Assembly (NCBI RefSeq): GCF_013369335.1
Contig: NZ_SZQJ01000007.1
Location: forward strand, 215,603 to 279,602
Reading direction: 5' to 3'
Source: Vibrio sp. JPW-9-11-11
GTDB lineage: Bacteria > Pseudomonadota > Gammaproteobacteria > Enterobacterales > Vibrionaceae
DNA length: 64,000 nucleotides
Position 1 is the first letter of the stretch; each line of letters begins with the position of its first letter. The notes beneath the pieces are model-generated. The model did not search any database and was not told the origin of the DNA. It worked only from the letters and a program-made list of their open reading frames with translations. A program made the translations under genes and the position numbers. Shown in pieces: positions 1-10,182 of this stretch.

Positions 1-246
1 AGCAAGGATAGCAAGCTGGTCGCCCAATAGCGCTTTCTGACAAGAGCCGTGCCCATCAACCACTAGCACTTTGCCAGTGCCATCTTGGCTGAGCATCTCT
101 CTCACTTTTGAATTATCGTGGTAACAACGTACAGTGACGATCTCACCATAAAACGCAAACTTACGACCAAAACTGTGTAGTGGTAGCTCGAGTAATGTCA
201 CGTTATCCTCGTGCTTATCACAGATATCTGGGGTTATATCATTCAT
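1..246 (-). CDS. RraA-family protein, 5' part only
   Basis: The 82 visible codons read leftward from an ATG at 246 and run off the window edge. The residues match the N-terminal half of RraA, the trimeric inhibitor that binds RNase E and slows mRNA decay: a short acidic start, [14 protein letters not shown], then [17 protein letters not shown], which corresponds to the glycine-rich RVLVVDGGGS segment of E. coli RraA. From family knowledge, Vibrio species can carry two RraA paralogues; the divergence from the E. coli sequence (DGHGS for DGGGS) makes me think this may be the second one, but the gene is cut and the copy elsewhere cannot be seen. A purine-rich Shine-Dalgarno (AGGAGG-like, at about 252-257) supports the start. 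RraA-like folds without RNase E binding also exist, so the exact role is inferred. Confidence 0.8.
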   Translation of the reverse strand, partial: MNDITPDICDKHEDNVTLLELPLHSFGRKFAFYGEIVTVRCYHDNSKVREMLSQDGTGKVLVVDGHGSCQKALLGDQLAILA

Positions 247-280
247 TGTTTCCTCCTTGAACTTGCAAATAATAAATCAT

Positions 281-673
281 CTATCGACAGCGATGTCGCC
301 ACTCTCCTAACAACAGTGGTGGTGTTTCATCTTGGCAAGAGAGCAAGAACAACTGCTCTCCGTCAATAAAATAGATAGCATTCTGAGCATACTTCTGCCC
401 GAGTACCACTGCCTGTTCGAGGCTGATTGGTGCGGCAAAACTCTCTTCAGCCCAAGTGAAGTTTTGGTCTCCCACTAGTACGCAACTATAACCAGTATGG
501 ACCAAATCTGCGGCTAAGCATTGATTGTTTCTATCATTATCGACCAATGAGCACCACACACTCGATGGGTTCCATGCGGTAATAATGGCGAACTGATTCG
601 CCTTAGGAAGCGCTTCAAAACGAAAATAAGGTTGTTGATACGCGCGCCAAAGTTCGGCATCTATAGACATCAT
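281..673 (-). CDS. DUF3293 family protein
   Basis: A 130-residue soluble protein without signal peptide or membrane segment. The middle has the arrangement FAIITAWNPSS followed by NDRNNQCLAADL, typical of the small DUF3293 family, whose function is unknown. It starts with two adjacent ATG codons (673 and 670). It lies 34 bases downstream of nothing else on its strand: the next leftward gene, the RraA-family gene, begins 35 bases after its stop, so the two may be co-transcribed. The FNR-type palindrome at 727-740 lies about 55 bases upstream of its start and could act on it as well as on arcA. I assign no function. Confidence 0.75.
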   Translation of the reverse strand: MMSIDAELWRAYQQPYFRFEALPKANQFAIITAWNPSSVWCSLVDNDRNNQCLAADLVHTGYSCVLVGDQNFTWAEESFAAPISLEQAVVLGQKYAQNAIYFIDGEQLFLLSCQDETPPLLLGEWRHRCR

Positions 674-726
674 TTCTATTGTTATACATTGATTGAATAC
701 TATTAATTTTTGTTACATTCTAACTC

Positions 727-740
727 TTGATATAAATCAA
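727..740. promoter_or_regulatory. Perfect FNR-type box between DUF3293 gene and arcA
   Basis: The 14 bases read TTGAT-ATAA-ATCAA, an exact match to the FNR consensus TTGAT-N4-ATCAA. It lies 255 bases before the arcA start and 54 bases before the DUF3293 gene. In E. coli arcA is activated by FNR when oxygen falls; the same wiring is inferred here. The rest of the 321-base gap holds A/T-rich DNA with a TATAAT at 892-897 but no convincing -35, so I do not call a promoter. Confidence 0.6.
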
Positions 741-994
741 CAAAGTGTTGGGAATTAACATTTCGACGTTGTTAGCATGCTGTTAACATTATAAAATCCG
801 CCTCAAAGACTAATAGACCACAGAGGAAGATGGACCTCTAAAGTGAGACAAATGCACCAAGGATGGCGGGCAATCAAAGAGAGTGTAATTTTATAATCTT
901 TGGTTTATTATCAACATCACATTACCTGTATGTTATGTTTTTGCCTAGAATTTAATCTATTAGCACAAATTTTTCACAAATTTAGGTACCGCCA

Positions 995-1711
995 ATGCAA
1001 ACCCCGCACATTCTTATTGTTGAAGATGAGCAAGTAACTCGTAACACTCTTAAGAGTATTTTTGAAGCAGAGGGATACGCTGTTTTTGAGGCCAGTGACG
1101 GTGAAGAGATGCACCAGGTGTTGTCTGATAACCAAGTTAACCTGGTTATCATGGACATCAACCTTCCAGGCAAGAACGGTCTACTACTCGCTCGCGAACT
1201 TCGTGAGCAAGCCAACGTTGCGCTGATGTTTTTAACTGGCCGCGACAATGAAGTGGATAAAATCCTTGGTCTAGAAATTGGTGCTGATGACTACATCACT
1301 AAGCCATTTAACCCACGCGAACTGACCATCCGTGCGCGCAACTTGCTGAATCGTTCAATGAACTCAAGTGCCGTTAGTGAAGAGAAGCGCAGTGTAGACA
1401 AATACGTATTTAACGGTTGGGTGCTAGATATCAATAGCCGCTCATTGGTTAGCCCAAGCGGTGATGGATATAAGTTGCCACGTTCAGAGTTCAGAGCGTT
1501 GCTTCACTTCTGTGAAAACCCAGGCAAAATCCAAACCCGTGCAGACCTCTTGAAAAAAATGACGGGACGTGAACTTAAGCCGCACGATCGCACTGTCGAC
1601 GTGACGATTCGCCGTATCCGCAAGCACTTTGAGTCTGTTTCAGGAACACCTGAAATTATTGCCACCATTCATGGTGAAGGCTACCGCTTCTGTGGTGATC
1701 TAGAAGATTAA
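995..1711 (+). CDS. arcA: Aerobic respiration response regulator ArcA
   Basis: A 238-residue OmpR/PhoB-type response regulator. The receiver domain (about 1-120) begins [15 protein letters not shown], with the acidic pocket at D10-E12 region, the phospho-acceptor D54 in VIMDINLPG, and the conserved K in [10 protein letters not shown]. The winged-helix DNA-binding domain fills about 135-235 and ends in TIHGEGYRF. Length and sequence match Vibrio and E. coli ArcA closely. With the membrane kinase ArcB (not in this window) it represses aerobic respiration genes and activates fermentation genes under low oxygen. It is monocistronic, with a strong terminator right behind. The long upstream gap carries an FNR-type box, so control by FNR is likely. 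Confidence 0.97.
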   Translation: MQTPHILIVEDEQVTRNTLKSIFEAEGYAVFEASDGEEMHQVLSDNQVNLVIMDINLPGKNGLLLARELREQANVALMFLTGRDNEVDKILGLEIGADDYITKPFNPRELTIRARNLLNRSMNSSAVSEEKRSVDKYVFNGWVLDINSRSLVSPSGDGYKLPRSEFRALLHFCENPGKIQTRADLLKKMTGRELKPHDRTVDVTIRRIRKHFESVSGTPEIIATIHGEGYRFCGDLED

Positions 1712-1730
1712 TCGCCGACTATGTTTGTAA

Positions 1731-1757
1731 ATGGAGCCGTTAGGCTCCATTTTTTTA
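1731..1757 (+). terminator. Rho-independent terminator of arcA
   Basis: ATGGAGCC / GGCTCCAT form an 8-bp stem with a GTTA loop, followed by a run of six to seven T. It begins 20 bases after the arcA stop. Confidence 0.9.
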
Positions 1758-1793
1758 TCAGGGGATGGCTCAGGTAAACATAATAACCAAAAC

Positions 1794-1823
1794 AAAAACG
1801 CCTGCTGACAAGCAGGCGTTTTT
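1794..1823 (-). terminator. Terminator of hldE
   Basis: A long perfect stem (AAAAACGCCTGCT with its complement, loop GACA/TGTC). Read leftward the hairpin ends in a T run, about 22 bases after the hldE stop. The flanking A and T runs make it usable in both directions. Confidence 0.88.
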
Positions 1824-1844
1824 CATAACAGATATCAGTGTAAT

Positions 1845-3275
1845 CTAACCTCGACCACCTTTTATCGCATCGATAATTTCCGTGGTCGAACAACCATCTT
1901 CGAAGTTAAGCACTTTAACCTCTCCGCCATTAGCGATCACTTCTTTGCCACCGGCGATCTCTTCTGGCTTATAATCGCCGCCTTTGACGAGCAGATCAGG
2001 CAATACTTCACCAATCAGACGCTGTGGCGTGTCTTCACCAAATGGCACCACCCAATCGACAGCCCCTAAACCCGCGAGTACCGCCATGCGGCGATCGGTA
2101 GGATTAACAGGGCGTCCCGGTCCTTTTAGGCGCTTGACTGACTCATCAGTGTTGACTGCCACGATTAAACGGTCACCCAGCTCTGCCGCATGATTGAGGT
2201 ATGACACATGGCCCGCGTGCAAAATATCAAAGCAGCCGTTCGTCATCACGACTTTCTCACCTTTGATTTGTGCGTTTCTCACCGCTTGAATCAGCGCCTT
2301 CTCGCTAATGACGCCAAAATCAGTATCTTGACTACCATGGACAGCCTCAGCAAGTTCAATGGTCGATACGGTTGACGTACCCAGTTTGCCAACCACTACC
2401 CCTGCCGCCGCGTTTGCTAATGCGCACGCTTCATCTAAAGGTTTGCCCGCTGCGACAGACGCTGCCAACACCGAAATAACCGTATCGCCAGCCCCAGTCA
2501 CATCATAGACTTCTTGAGCTTGAGTCGGCAGGTGGAAAGGCTCTTGGTCACGACGTAATAATGTCATACCGTGTTCGCTGCGAGTGACAAGTAGCGCTTC
2601 GAAGTCAAACTCTTCAATCAGCGCTAAGCCTTTTTCAATCAGGTCTTGGTCTGATTTTACTTTGCCCGCGACCAGTTCAAATTCCGCCATATTTGGCGTC
2701 AGCAAGGTCGCCCCACGATAGCGCTCGAAATCAGCACCTTTAGGATCAATAAACACCGGAACCTTAGCCGCACGTGCTTTTTGGATAAATAACTGAACGT
2801 GTTCAAGTGCGCCTTTCGCGTAATCCGATAACACTACGGCATTCACTTTGGGTAGCGCGCGCTCCATTCGATCGAGGATCAGATCTGACTCGACGTTTTC
2901 AAACTGGTCTTCGAAATCAAGACGGATCAGTTGCTGACCACGACTCAGCACACGTAGCTTGGTAATGGTTGGGTAGTTCGGCAAACCAACGAAATCACAT
3001 TTTACTTTGAGCGCGGATAGAGTTTCGTTCAATACCTTCGCAGGCTCATCAATCCCAGTTAAGCCAACAATATGAGCGTGACCACCGAGAGAAGCAATGT
3101 TCATTGCTACGTTGGCAGCACCACCTGGACGCTCTTCATTATTTTCTACTTTGACTACAGGTACTGGCGCTTCTGGTGAGATGCGCCCAGTCGGGCCATA
3201 CCAATAGCGATCTAACATCACATCACCAATGATCAACACACCAGAATCACTGTAGTTAGGCAGGATTGGCTTCAT
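1845..3275 (-). CDS. hldE: Bifunctional heptose-7-phosphate kinase / heptose-1-phosphate adenylyltransferase
   Basis: At 476 residues this is the full two-domain HldE (RfaE). The N-terminal ribokinase-like domain (about 1-320) has [16 protein letters not shown] for substrate binding and the catalytic TGAGDT anion-hole motif. The C-terminal nucleotidyltransferase domain (about 340-476) has [13 protein letters not shown], the HxGH signature. The kinase phosphorylates D-glycero-D-manno-heptose 7-phosphate and the other domain makes ADP-heptose, the precursor of the lipopolysaccharide inner core. It lies 52 bases downstream of glnE on the same strand, the order also seen in E. coli, and ends at its own terminator. 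Confidence 0.97.
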   Translation of the reverse strand: MKPILPNYSDSGVLIIGDVMLDRYWYGPTGRISPEAPVPVVKVENNEERPGGAANVAMNIASLGGHAHIVGLTGIDEPAKVLNETLSALKVKCDFVGLPNYPTITKLRVLSRGQQLIRLDFEDQFENVESDLILDRMERALPKVNAVVLSDYAKGALEHVQLFIQKARAAKVPVFIDPKGADFERYRGATLLTPNMAEFELVAGKVKSDQDLIEKGLALIEEFDFEALLVTRSEHGMTLLRRDQEPFHLPTQAQEVYDVTGAGDTVISVLAASVAAGKPLDEACALANAAAGVVVGKLGTSTVSTIELAEAVHGSQDTDFGVISEKALIQAVRNAQIKGEKVVMTNGCFDILHAGHVSYLNHAAELGDRLIVAVNTDESVKRLKGPGRPVNPTDRRMAVLAGLGAVDWVVPFGEDTPQRLIGEVLPDLLVKGGDYKPEEIAGGKEVIANGGEVKVLNFEDGCSTTEIIDAIKGGRG

Positions 3276-3327
3276 TGTAGGTCTCCAAATTCTAATTCGC
3301 GCAGAAGTTTAGCATAAAGCGTCGTAG

Positions 3328-6168
3328 TTATTCTAACCACTCGTGCCACTGTTTAATGACCTGTTCGCGCTCGGCAGCAAACTTGTCTTCGGCAACATCA
3401 GCATCAAGGTTGAGCAAGTTGCGATGATGGATTTGATCGCGCATCTCTGTATAAGCATGAGTCAAAGCCATGGCGTCCTCTTCTTGCAGAATACCCTGAG
3501 CGATCAAGGTTTCGATAATCCGCACATTATCGCTCCAGCGAGTTAACTTCGGCTTTTGCTGGCTAAAGCGTAGCACCAAATATTGCACTAAGAACTCAAC
3601 ATCGGTAATACCTCCAGGATCTTGCTTGAGCATAAACCGGCCCGTTTTTTTACCGCCTAGATGTTTACGCATTTTAACGCGCATCTCGGATACTTGTTTG
3701 ATCAAGTCAGCTTCATCGCGTGCTAGGCTTAAGATCTCGTGCCGCGTTTGAGCAAACGCGCGCTGCAATGGCGCATCTCCATAGATCATCCTTGCCCGAA
3801 CCAGCGCTTGATGCTCCCAGGTCCAAGCATCTTGCCTTTGATACTCATCAAAGGCATCAATAGGACTAACAAGTAACCCCGACACCCCAGAAGGACGAAG
3901 ACGGGTATCAACCTCATACAAGATGCCTGAAGCGGTACGCGTCGAGAAGATATGAATAATTCGCTGAGCTAAACGTAGGTAAAACTGGCGACCATCAATC
4001 TCTTTCTTGCCATCGGTATACACGTGTACCGGGCAATCATGAATAAAGACGACATCTAGATCCGAATTGTAACCCAGCTCCCAGCCGCCAACTTTTCCAT
4101 ACCCTACCACGGCGAAGCCTTTTCCTTCTCTCTCTCTCACATGAGTCGGTTCGCCATATTTCTCGCTCATTTGCAACCAAGCCTGCCCAACAACAGATTC
4201 AACTATCGCTTCGGCCAAATAGGTTAAGTGATCACTCACTTTCATCACAGGTAACACACCCGCGATATCTGCAGCGGCAATCCTGAGAATGCATATCTGC
4301 TTGAACTGGCGCAGAGCTTCCATCTGCTGTTCCATGTCGTCTTCAGGAATTCGAGCGAGAAAATCACGCAGTTCAGTGCGATACCCATCCAAAGGAATCG
4401 GGTTATAAAGCTGCTGAGGGTCAATCAACTCATCAAGCAGAATCGGGTAGCGTCCCAACTGCTCAGAGATCATCGGGCTGGCGGTACACAAACGGACCAG
4501 TTGCACTAGCGCCGCTGGATGTTCGTCTAACAGCTCTAAGTAGGTCGTGCGAGTAACGATTCTATTCAATAGGTGTAACACTCGCGTCAAGCCAAACTTT
4601 GCGTCCGGATGAGCGTAAAGCGCGGAGAAAATTTTAGGCATCAGCCGGTTGAGCACCTCACGCCCGCGCGGCCCCAAGGTCTTTTTAGCTAAATCTTGTT
4701 TAAACTGAATAATAGTGGCGGCCATCGCCTGCGGGTCATCAACATGAATATCATGTTCGAGAATATGTTCGAGAACATCTTGTTTGGCTGCCATGTCCCA
4801 CAACTCAGTAAAGTGCTGGGCGATATCTTGCTGGTCATCCTCGTCATCGCCAATCAGATCTGCAAACACCGCATGCACATTGGCCATGTGAGCCTTTACA
4901 TCCTCTAAAAGCGCAGACCAAGTTTGATAGCCCATCGCCACGGCCAGTTGCAACTGTTCAAAATCACACTCTGGCAGGGTCTGGGTTTGCTTATCGGCCA
5001 TCGCTTGCAGTAGGTTTTCCAGACGACGCAGAAACTTATACGCCTCACGTAAATGTGCGGTCTCTTGACTGGTAAGTTGCTCCAACTCTTCAATCGCGTC
5101 GATCGTTATCAGAAGACCACGTTGACGCAAACCGGGCTCACGTCCGCCACGAATAAGCTGGAATACTTGCGCAATAAACTCGATTTCGCGAATACCACCC
5201 GCACCAAGTTTAATGTTGTTACTCAAGCCACGACGACGTACTTCACTGCTGATCATAGATTTCATCCGGCGCAGAGACTGAATAGCACTGAAGTCAATAT
5301 AGCGGCGAAACACAAACGGACGCAGCATTTGACGCAGTTCTTGGTACTGAGGATACATCTCGCTGCCCATCACTCGCGCTTTGATCATCGCGTAACGCTC
5401 CCAGTCACGACCTTGCTCTTGGTAATAGTCTTCCAGCGCGGCGAAGCTCATGACCAACGGGCCACTGTCGCCAAACGGGCGTAAGCGCATGTCAACACGA
5501 TAGCAAAAACCATCAAAAGTTTGTTGATCCAGCGCTTTGATGATGCGCTGACCGAGTCGCGTAAAGAACTGGGCATTAGCAATACTTTTACGTGCACCTT
5601 GAGTTTCACCGTTTTCGGGGTAGGTAAAAATCAAGTCAATGTCTGAGGAAAAATTGAGCTCACCTCCCCCTAGTTTGCCCATACCAATAATCAGCAGTGG
5701 TTGTGCCTCACCTTCGGCATTGGTTGGCGTTCCCCACTGTGCACAACATGCTTTGTATTGCCATTGATAAGTTTCGAAGATCATCGCTTCAGCGAGCTCT
5801 GACAGGTGTTGAAGACTCTGCTCTAAACGCCACGACGCAGTAAAATCTCGCCAGGCGATATAGACCATTTCTCGATTTCGAAATTGACGCAGTACCCGGT
5901 GCCCTTGCTCTTCATCTTCACACTCGCTCAGTAACTGTGCTAAACGTTGACGATAATCCTGATAACGTGAGTGGTCACTTAGCATCTGGGGAAGCTGCTG
6001 TTGTAGGTACTCATCTGTCGACAAGGCGTCACTGATAAACTGACTTAAACCGGCAACATAGGTCAGTTGCTCACGCAGCGACTCTGGCCAATGCGCCAAG
6101 GTGAGCGAAGGGTTTAAAAGTTCAAGAGCCGATTGGGAGTGAGATATGAGGCTTTCTGGCAATTGCAT
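3328..6168 (-). CDS. glnE: Glutamine synthetase adenylyltransferase / adenylyl-removing enzyme
   Basis: A 946-residue cytoplasmic enzyme of normal family length with two homologous nucleotidyltransferase domains. The N-terminal one (deadenylylase) has [20 protein letters not shown]; the C-terminal one (adenylylase) has [20 protein letters not shown]. Both keep the G-(G/S)-x9-D-x-D metal-binding pattern. The enzyme attaches or removes AMP on glutamine synthetase in response to PII and glutamine, tuning ammonia assimilation. It is followed by hldE on the same strand; the upstream side is separated from the chemoreceptor gene by that gene's terminator, so glnE probably has its own promoter in the 6169-6227 stretch. 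Confidence 0.97.
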   Translation of the reverse strand: MQLPESLISHSQSALELLNPSLTLAHWPESLREQLTYVAGLSQFISDALSTDEYLQQQLPQMLSDHSRYQDYRQRLAQLLSECEDEEQGHRVLRQFRNREMVYIAWRDFTASWRLEQSLQHLSELAEAMIFETYQWQYKACCAQWGTPTNAEGEAQPLLIIGMGKLGGGELNFSSDIDLIFTYPENGETQGARKSIANAQFFTRLGQRIIKALDQQTFDGFCYRVDMRLRPFGDSGPLVMSFAALEDYYQEQGRDWERYAMIKARVMGSEMYPQYQELRQMLRPFVFRRYIDFSAIQSLRRMKSMISSEVRRRGLSNNIKLGAGGIREIEFIAQVFQLIRGGREPGLRQRGLLITIDAIEELEQLTSQETAHLREAYKFLRRLENLLQAMADKQTQTLPECDFEQLQLAVAMGYQTWSALLEDVKAHMANVHAVFADLIGDDEDDQQDIAQHFTELWDMAAKQDVLEHILEHDIHVDDPQAMAATIIQFKQDLAKKTLGPRGREVLNRLMPKIFSALYAHPDAKFGLTRVLHLLNRIVTRTTYLELLDEHPAALVQLVRLCTASPMISEQLGRYPILLDELIDPQQLYNPIPLDGYRTELRDFLARIPEDDMEQQMEALRQFKQICILRIAAADIAGVLPVMKVSDHLTYLAEAIVESVVGQAWLQMSEKYGEPTHVREREGKGFAVVGYGKVGGWELGYNSDLDVVFIHDCPVHVYTDGKKEIDGRQFYLRLAQRIIHIFSTRTASGILYEVDTRLRPSGVSGLLVSPIDAFDEYQRQDAWTWEHQALVRARMIYGDAPLQRAFAQTRHEILSLARDEADLIKQVSEMRVKMRKHLGGKKTGRFMLKQDPGGITDVEFLVQYLVLRFSQQKPKLTRWSDNVRIIETLIAQGILQEEDAMALTHAYTEMRDQIHHRNLLNLDADVAEDKFAAEREQVIKQWHEWLE

Positions 6169-6227
6169 GAGTCTTCCTTGTTCGAGAAATACCAGCGAGG
6201 GAACGAGTATGATCTATTTATACCAAT

Positions 6228-6259
6228 AAAAAACGCCCACTAGTAGCGAGCGGGCGTTT
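6228..6259 (-). terminator. Terminator of the chemoreceptor gene
   Basis: AAACGCCC pairs with GGGCGTTT around a 12-14 base loop; read leftward it ends in six T. It lies 20 bases after the receptor stop and just before the glnE start region. Confidence 0.8.
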
Positions 6260-6279
6260 ATTAACAATAACTTGAGACG

Positions 6280-7536
6280 TTAAACTTTAAATGAGGTGAT
6301 CTTCTCATCAAGCTCTTCGGCGTTTTTCTGCATGATTTCTGATGTTTCTAATAGCTCGGAAACCACGGTCACTGACGCCTCCACCAGCTCACGCACATTG
6401 GTTAGGTTCTGATTCATCTCTTCTGCAACACTGCTTTGCTGACCTGCTGCAGTGGCAATTTGGAAATTCATGTCATTGATCTGATTCACCTGACCAACGA
6501 TACCGTCCAGTTCGCTGCCAGCGTTGGTCACTAACTCAACCCCTTCTGCCGCTTCTACCACGCTCTTCTCCATTAAATCGACCGCAGAGTTGGCGCTGGT
6601 TTGCAGTTGGGTGATCATCTCTTGGATCTCAACCGTCGCTTGCTGAGTACGTTGAGCCAGATTGCGAACTTCATCAGCGACTACCGCAAAACCGCGCCCA
6701 GCTTCCCCCGCGCGCGCCGCCTCAATGGCCGCGTTTAATGCCAACAAATTGGTTTGCTCAGAAATACCTTGAATGGTGCCGACGACGCTGCCGATGGACT
6801 CAACACTCTCTTCCACTTGATTGACCGCTTGCGCTGAAGCCGCGATATCTTTGGAAAGCTCACTGATTTTTTGCACTGTATCTTGAACAAAACGCTGGCC
6901 CGTTGCCGCAGAGCCTGAGGCATTTTCCGTAAGAGAAGAAGCACTTTGGGCATGGCCCGCCACAGTTTGAACTGTCGAAGTCATTTCGCTCATCGCCGTC
7001 GCGAGCTGGTCGATTTCGTTAAACTCTTCTTGAGCCGACTCTTTCGTCTCTGACATGCTGAGTGTCATCACTTCCGTCAAACCAGACAGCTCTTGTGACG
7101 CATTAATTTGCATACGAATCATGTCTTGCAGTTGAACCCGTGTTTTTTCTAGTTCTCGGGCAACATCACCGTACTCATCTTTACACGCCATCTCGATAGG
7201 AACGGACAGATCGCGTTGTGCCATCAATTTGATGGCCTCATTCAAGTAATGAGTTTGACGCAGCATCACTCGCGCAGCAAACATCAGTAGCGCCACAAAT
7301 ACGATAATTAATAACCCGGTCTGCCACGCCACTTGCACAAGGTAGGCATCATAATGTTGCTGGGCCACTTCACTATTCTGTGTCGCGGCTAGGAGAGAAT
7401 CATAGAAGGTGCTCGCATCCCACAGCTGTTTAGCGATGATCAGTAAGGTACTGAACACCATCAGTATTACCATCTTGGGCACAAGTCGAACATCCGTAAT
7501 CACTCGCTCCCACGGCTTAAACGCCATCTTGGTCAT
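6280..7536 (-). CDS. Methyl-accepting chemotaxis protein with minimal sensor region
   Basis: A 418-residue receptor. Two membrane segments, about residues 20-40 (VPKMVILMVFSTLLI) and 72-93 (TGLLIIVFVALLMFAARV), enclose only about 30 residues, so no periplasmic ligand-binding domain fits. A HAMP segment follows (about 94-145), then the coiled-coil signalling domain whose hairpin tip reads EQTNLLALNAAIEAARAGE, the contact site for CheA and CheW. There is no C-terminal CheR-binding pentapeptide. It presumably signals to flagellar or pilus control from a membrane-embedded or cytoplasmic stimulus; the stimulus is not visible. It is divergent from the channel gene at 7647, with 110 bases between them. 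Confidence 0.9.
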   Translation of the reverse strand: MTKMAFKPWERVITDVRLVPKMVILMVFSTLLIIAKQLWDASTFYDSLLAATQNSEVAQQHYDAYLVQVAWQTGLLIIVFVALLMFAARVMLRQTHYLNEAIKLMAQRDLSVPIEMACKDEYGDVARELEKTRVQLQDMIRMQINASQELSGLTEVMTLSMSETKESAQEEFNEIDQLATAMSEMTSTVQTVAGHAQSASSLTENASGSAATGQRFVQDTVQKISELSKDIAASAQAVNQVEESVESIGSVVGTIQGISEQTNLLALNAAIEAARAGEAGRGFAVVADEVRNLAQRTQQATVEIQEMITQLQTSANSAVDLMEKSVVEAAEGVELVTNAGSELDGIVGQVNQINDMNFQIATAAGQQSSVAEEMNQNLTNVRELVEASVTVVSELLETSEIMQKNAEELDEKITSFKV

Positions 7537-7646
7537 TGTCCGTTCTCCACTTTGTCATATTTTGAATTTTCAATGCGTTATACTAAAGTAGCACCACAGG
7601 TGCGACTCCCTCGACAGCACTGAATTAGATTTATTTCGAGCCTCGT

Positions 7647-8423
7647 ATGAATAGTGATACTACCAAAGACGATACAAAACCGATGAGCTTGCTGTCACTG
7701 ATCTTGTCATTTATGGCGCTATTTGTGATCTCGGGCTTATTGTTTCTTCCTTTGCAAGCAGAAACTCGACAAGTTCTTATCGGCTTGGACTTTGTAATCT
7801 GTAGCATTTTTCTCCTGCAGTTAAGTGTAGACTTGATCCGTGCTACAAATCGGATGAAATTTTTGCAACGCCACTGGATCGATTTTTTAGCCAGCATTCC
7901 CATGATCGAGCCTTTACGTTACGCACGGCTATTCTCGATACTGCGCGTGATCTTGGTTATCCGCTCTAGCCATAACCTGTTACGTCAACTACAACAGAAC
8001 AAACACGAAGCGACCCTAGCATCTATCTTACTGTTGTTGGTGGTGTTGCTTACTGCAGGCTCAAGTATGATGCTCTTTGTCGAAGGCCACTCGCCTGAAG
8101 CCAATATTACCGACGGCGGAGACGCGCTGTGGTGGGCGTTGGTGACGATTTCAACCGTTGGATACGGCGATCACTACCCTGTGACCAACGGTGGGCGTAT
8201 TTTGGCCGCGGGATTGATCGTTTGTGGAGTGGGGTTGTTTGGTATGATCTCAGGTTTAGTCACTTCAATGATCGCCTCTCCATCCAAATTGCAAGATCTG
8301 CGGGCGCAGAATAAGGAGCGGTTGTTGATTGAAATGGTCGAAAAACAAAACCAAATCCTTGAGCGTCTCGACAAACTCGAGCGTAACCAATTAAAAGGTG
8401 GGAAACAAAAACGAGAGCCTTAA
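7647..8423 (+). CDS. Voltage-gated-like potassium channel subunit
   Basis: A 258-residue membrane protein. Hydrophobic segments lie at about 14-34, 42-66 and 124-145, and a last one at about 185-207. Between the last two is a re-entrant pore loop with the K+ selectivity filter TVGYGD inside ALWWALVTISTVGYGDHYP. The segment around 78-112 has regularly spaced arginines (RYARLF, ILRVILVIRSS), which resembles an S4 voltage sensor. The C-terminal 40 residues are charged and likely form a coiled coil (EMVEKQNQILERLDKLE), which would support tetramer assembly. Likely role: potassium flux across the inner membrane. The stop codon lies in the loop of the gene's own terminator. Confidence 0.88.
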   Translation: MNSDTTKDDTKPMSLLSLILSFMALFVISGLLFLPLQAETRQVLIGLDFVICSIFLLQLSVDLIRATNRMKFLQRHWIDFLASIPMIEPLRYARLFSILRVILVIRSSHNLLRQLQQNKHEATLASILLLLVVLLTAGSSMMLFVEGHSPEANITDGGDALWWALVTISTVGYGDHYPVTNGGRILAAGLIVCGVGLFGMISGLVTSMIASPSKLQDLRAQNKERLLIEMVEKQNQILERLDKLERNQLKGGKQKREP

Positions 8424-8440
8424 GCTCTCGTTTGTTTGTT
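8410..8440 (+). terminator. Terminator overlapping the channel stop codon
   Basis: AACGAGAGC and GCTCTCGTT form a 9-bp stem around the loop CTTAA, followed by TTTGTTTGTT. The TAA stop at 8421-8423 is in the loop, so the last codons of the gene are part of the left arm. Confidence 0.85.
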
Positions 8441-8459
8441 CCTTTCTGATGAATGTTGG

Positions 8460-9977
8460 TTAATCACGCCAGTAGGGCTGAGCTTCGATACAGATGATGC
8501 GCGTCTGCTCCATCGCGTGCAAAATCGAGCCTTGCTGACGAACCAACCATCGCTGCAACTGCTCACGCTCTTCTGTCTCTAACTTATCGACTAGCTGCTC
8601 TAACGTTTTAAGTTTGAGTAAGTCATCAGTCCCGTGCAGCAGATCGCTCCAAGGTAGACGAAAACTATTACGCTCTTCATCATCATACAAACTGGCAAAA
8701 CTGATGCCCGTGTAGAGATTACGCATCAGGCGGTATCGCTGTTCAATATAATCGTCAGCAGAGAGGTTTTGCTCAGGCGGAAACGCCTCTATTAACTCTG
8801 CCCACGTTCGGTCAAGCTGTTCAACAGAAAAATGCTCGATATTGAGCGCCATTTTGTCGCGCGCTTTGTCATCTAAAAATGGTTGCCAACCTCGAGTCAA
8901 AATCCAGCGACTCAGATCAAGCAGTAACCCGGTGTAACGCGCCGAGTTGACCAGTTCCAGCATTTGTTGACGTGATGGTAACTCTTCTTGGACCAATTTC
9001 AGTTCGGCGACCAAAAACTTGCGCGCATCGAGTTTGCGCAGCGCATGACCTTTATCATCCAGCAAATCTGCTAAGTAATCGTAGTCGTGCAACCACTCGA
9101 GTTCTTGTTCCAGCCATTTCAACTCTTGGCGTAAAATCGCGCTCGCTCGACGCGGAACCACGCCACCATAAACCGTTAATATTTGGCGAATAAAGCTGAT
9201 GGCGTTTTTGATCTCGTGCAAGGCACTGATCGAGTCACGCTCTGCGTAGATTTGCTCGTGATAATGCCAATGAGAAAGCGCGTGCTCGAGCGAGTTAATA
9301 AAGCAAGACTCGACCGTATCGTGTTTGTCTGTCTCGACTAAAGCGAGCGATTTGACTTCGTCTCCGGCGTAATCCATCGCCAAGCGGTAACCTTTCGCGG
9401 CTTTACTTAAGTTCCCCAAGCGCATGCCTCCCTGCTCACACAAGCTACGAGCAAGGGTAAATAGTGCATCGGTTTGGCCTGATTTCAGTTCGAGTTCAAC
9501 TTCGCAAATAGGGTCTTGCTTGTCATTGGCTTCAACCTCGCCTTGGTCAAACGCGACTTCGACTTGGCTGCCGTCTGCCATACCAATCAACCACTGTTCA
9601 CGGGTAAAATTGGTAGAGAACAAGGGAGTGAGTTCAGATTGCAGAGCCGCTATCTCTTTACCATCCGGCCAAATATCGGTTGGGTGCAGAGTAAGCTCAG
9701 GTTGGTTGCTATTATGTTCAGCGTTGTACTCTGGTCTTTGATGTAGCCCGGCGACCACACGCCCTGCGGTTTTCACCGTTTGCACATAAACATCGTCAAA
9801 GCGGCGAATACGCAAACCAATGTCATGTTGGCGCAACCAATTATCGGCGGTATCAAAGTAGGTATTACCCAGCTCGCGACAGCTATGCTGAAGTACTTTG
9901 GTTTCAGCGACCTTACTACGTAAAGTCTCTGAAAAATCGGGAGAAACAAAAAACTTCAGTTCTATCTCGGTTTCCAT
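8460..9977 (-). CDS. ygiF: CYTH-CHAD inorganic triphosphatase
   Basis: I start the protein at the ATG at 9977 (505 residues), because it gives the canonical METEIELKF start with the CYTH signature ExExK and has AAAGG eight bases upstream; a longer frame reaching 10034 adds 19 residues of unrelated sequence. The CYTH domain (about 1-200) forms the triphosphate tunnel; the conserved NTYFDT and LRIRR segments are present. The C-terminal helical CHAD domain (about 215-500) is rich in histidine and arginine and is thought to bind polyphosphate. E. coli YgiF hydrolyses inorganic triphosphate. The next gene pair, divergent, handles phosphate uptake, which fits a phosphate theme but is only suggestive. 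Confidence 0.88.
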   Translation of the reverse strand: METEIELKFFVSPDFSETLRSKVAETKVLQHSCRELGNTYFDTADNWLRQHDIGLRIRRFDDVYVQTVKTAGRVVAGLHQRPEYNAEHNSNQPELTLHPTDIWPDGKEIAALQSELTPLFSTNFTREQWLIGMADGSQVEVAFDQGEVEANDKQDPICEVELELKSGQTDALFTLARSLCEQGGMRLGNLSKAAKGYRLAMDYAGDEVKSLALVETDKHDTVESCFINSLEHALSHWHYHEQIYAERDSISALHEIKNAISFIRQILTVYGGVVPRRASAILRQELKWLEQELEWLHDYDYLADLLDDKGHALRKLDARKFLVAELKLVQEELPSRQQMLELVNSARYTGLLLDLSRWILTRGWQPFLDDKARDKMALNIEHFSVEQLDRTWAELIEAFPPEQNLSADDYIEQRYRLMRNLYTGISFASLYDDEERNSFRLPWSDLLHGTDDLLKLKTLEQLVDKLETEEREQLQRWLVRQQGSILHAMEQTRIICIEAQPYWRD

Positions 9978-10182
9978 AGTGTTACCTTTCAAAGCAGATA
10001 GAAACAGGATATTGCCAATTTTCTTACTCGGCAAGAAAGAAATATCACCCTAATGATGATCTAAAACAGTTTTAATGAGTGATTTAATGGGTTAACATGC
10101 GCGCCTTTATAGCCATCGTTCAACATTTCGCCACGAATGGTGTATGTTACTTTTTAGGTTATAGTAATTGGGTTGAATGACC

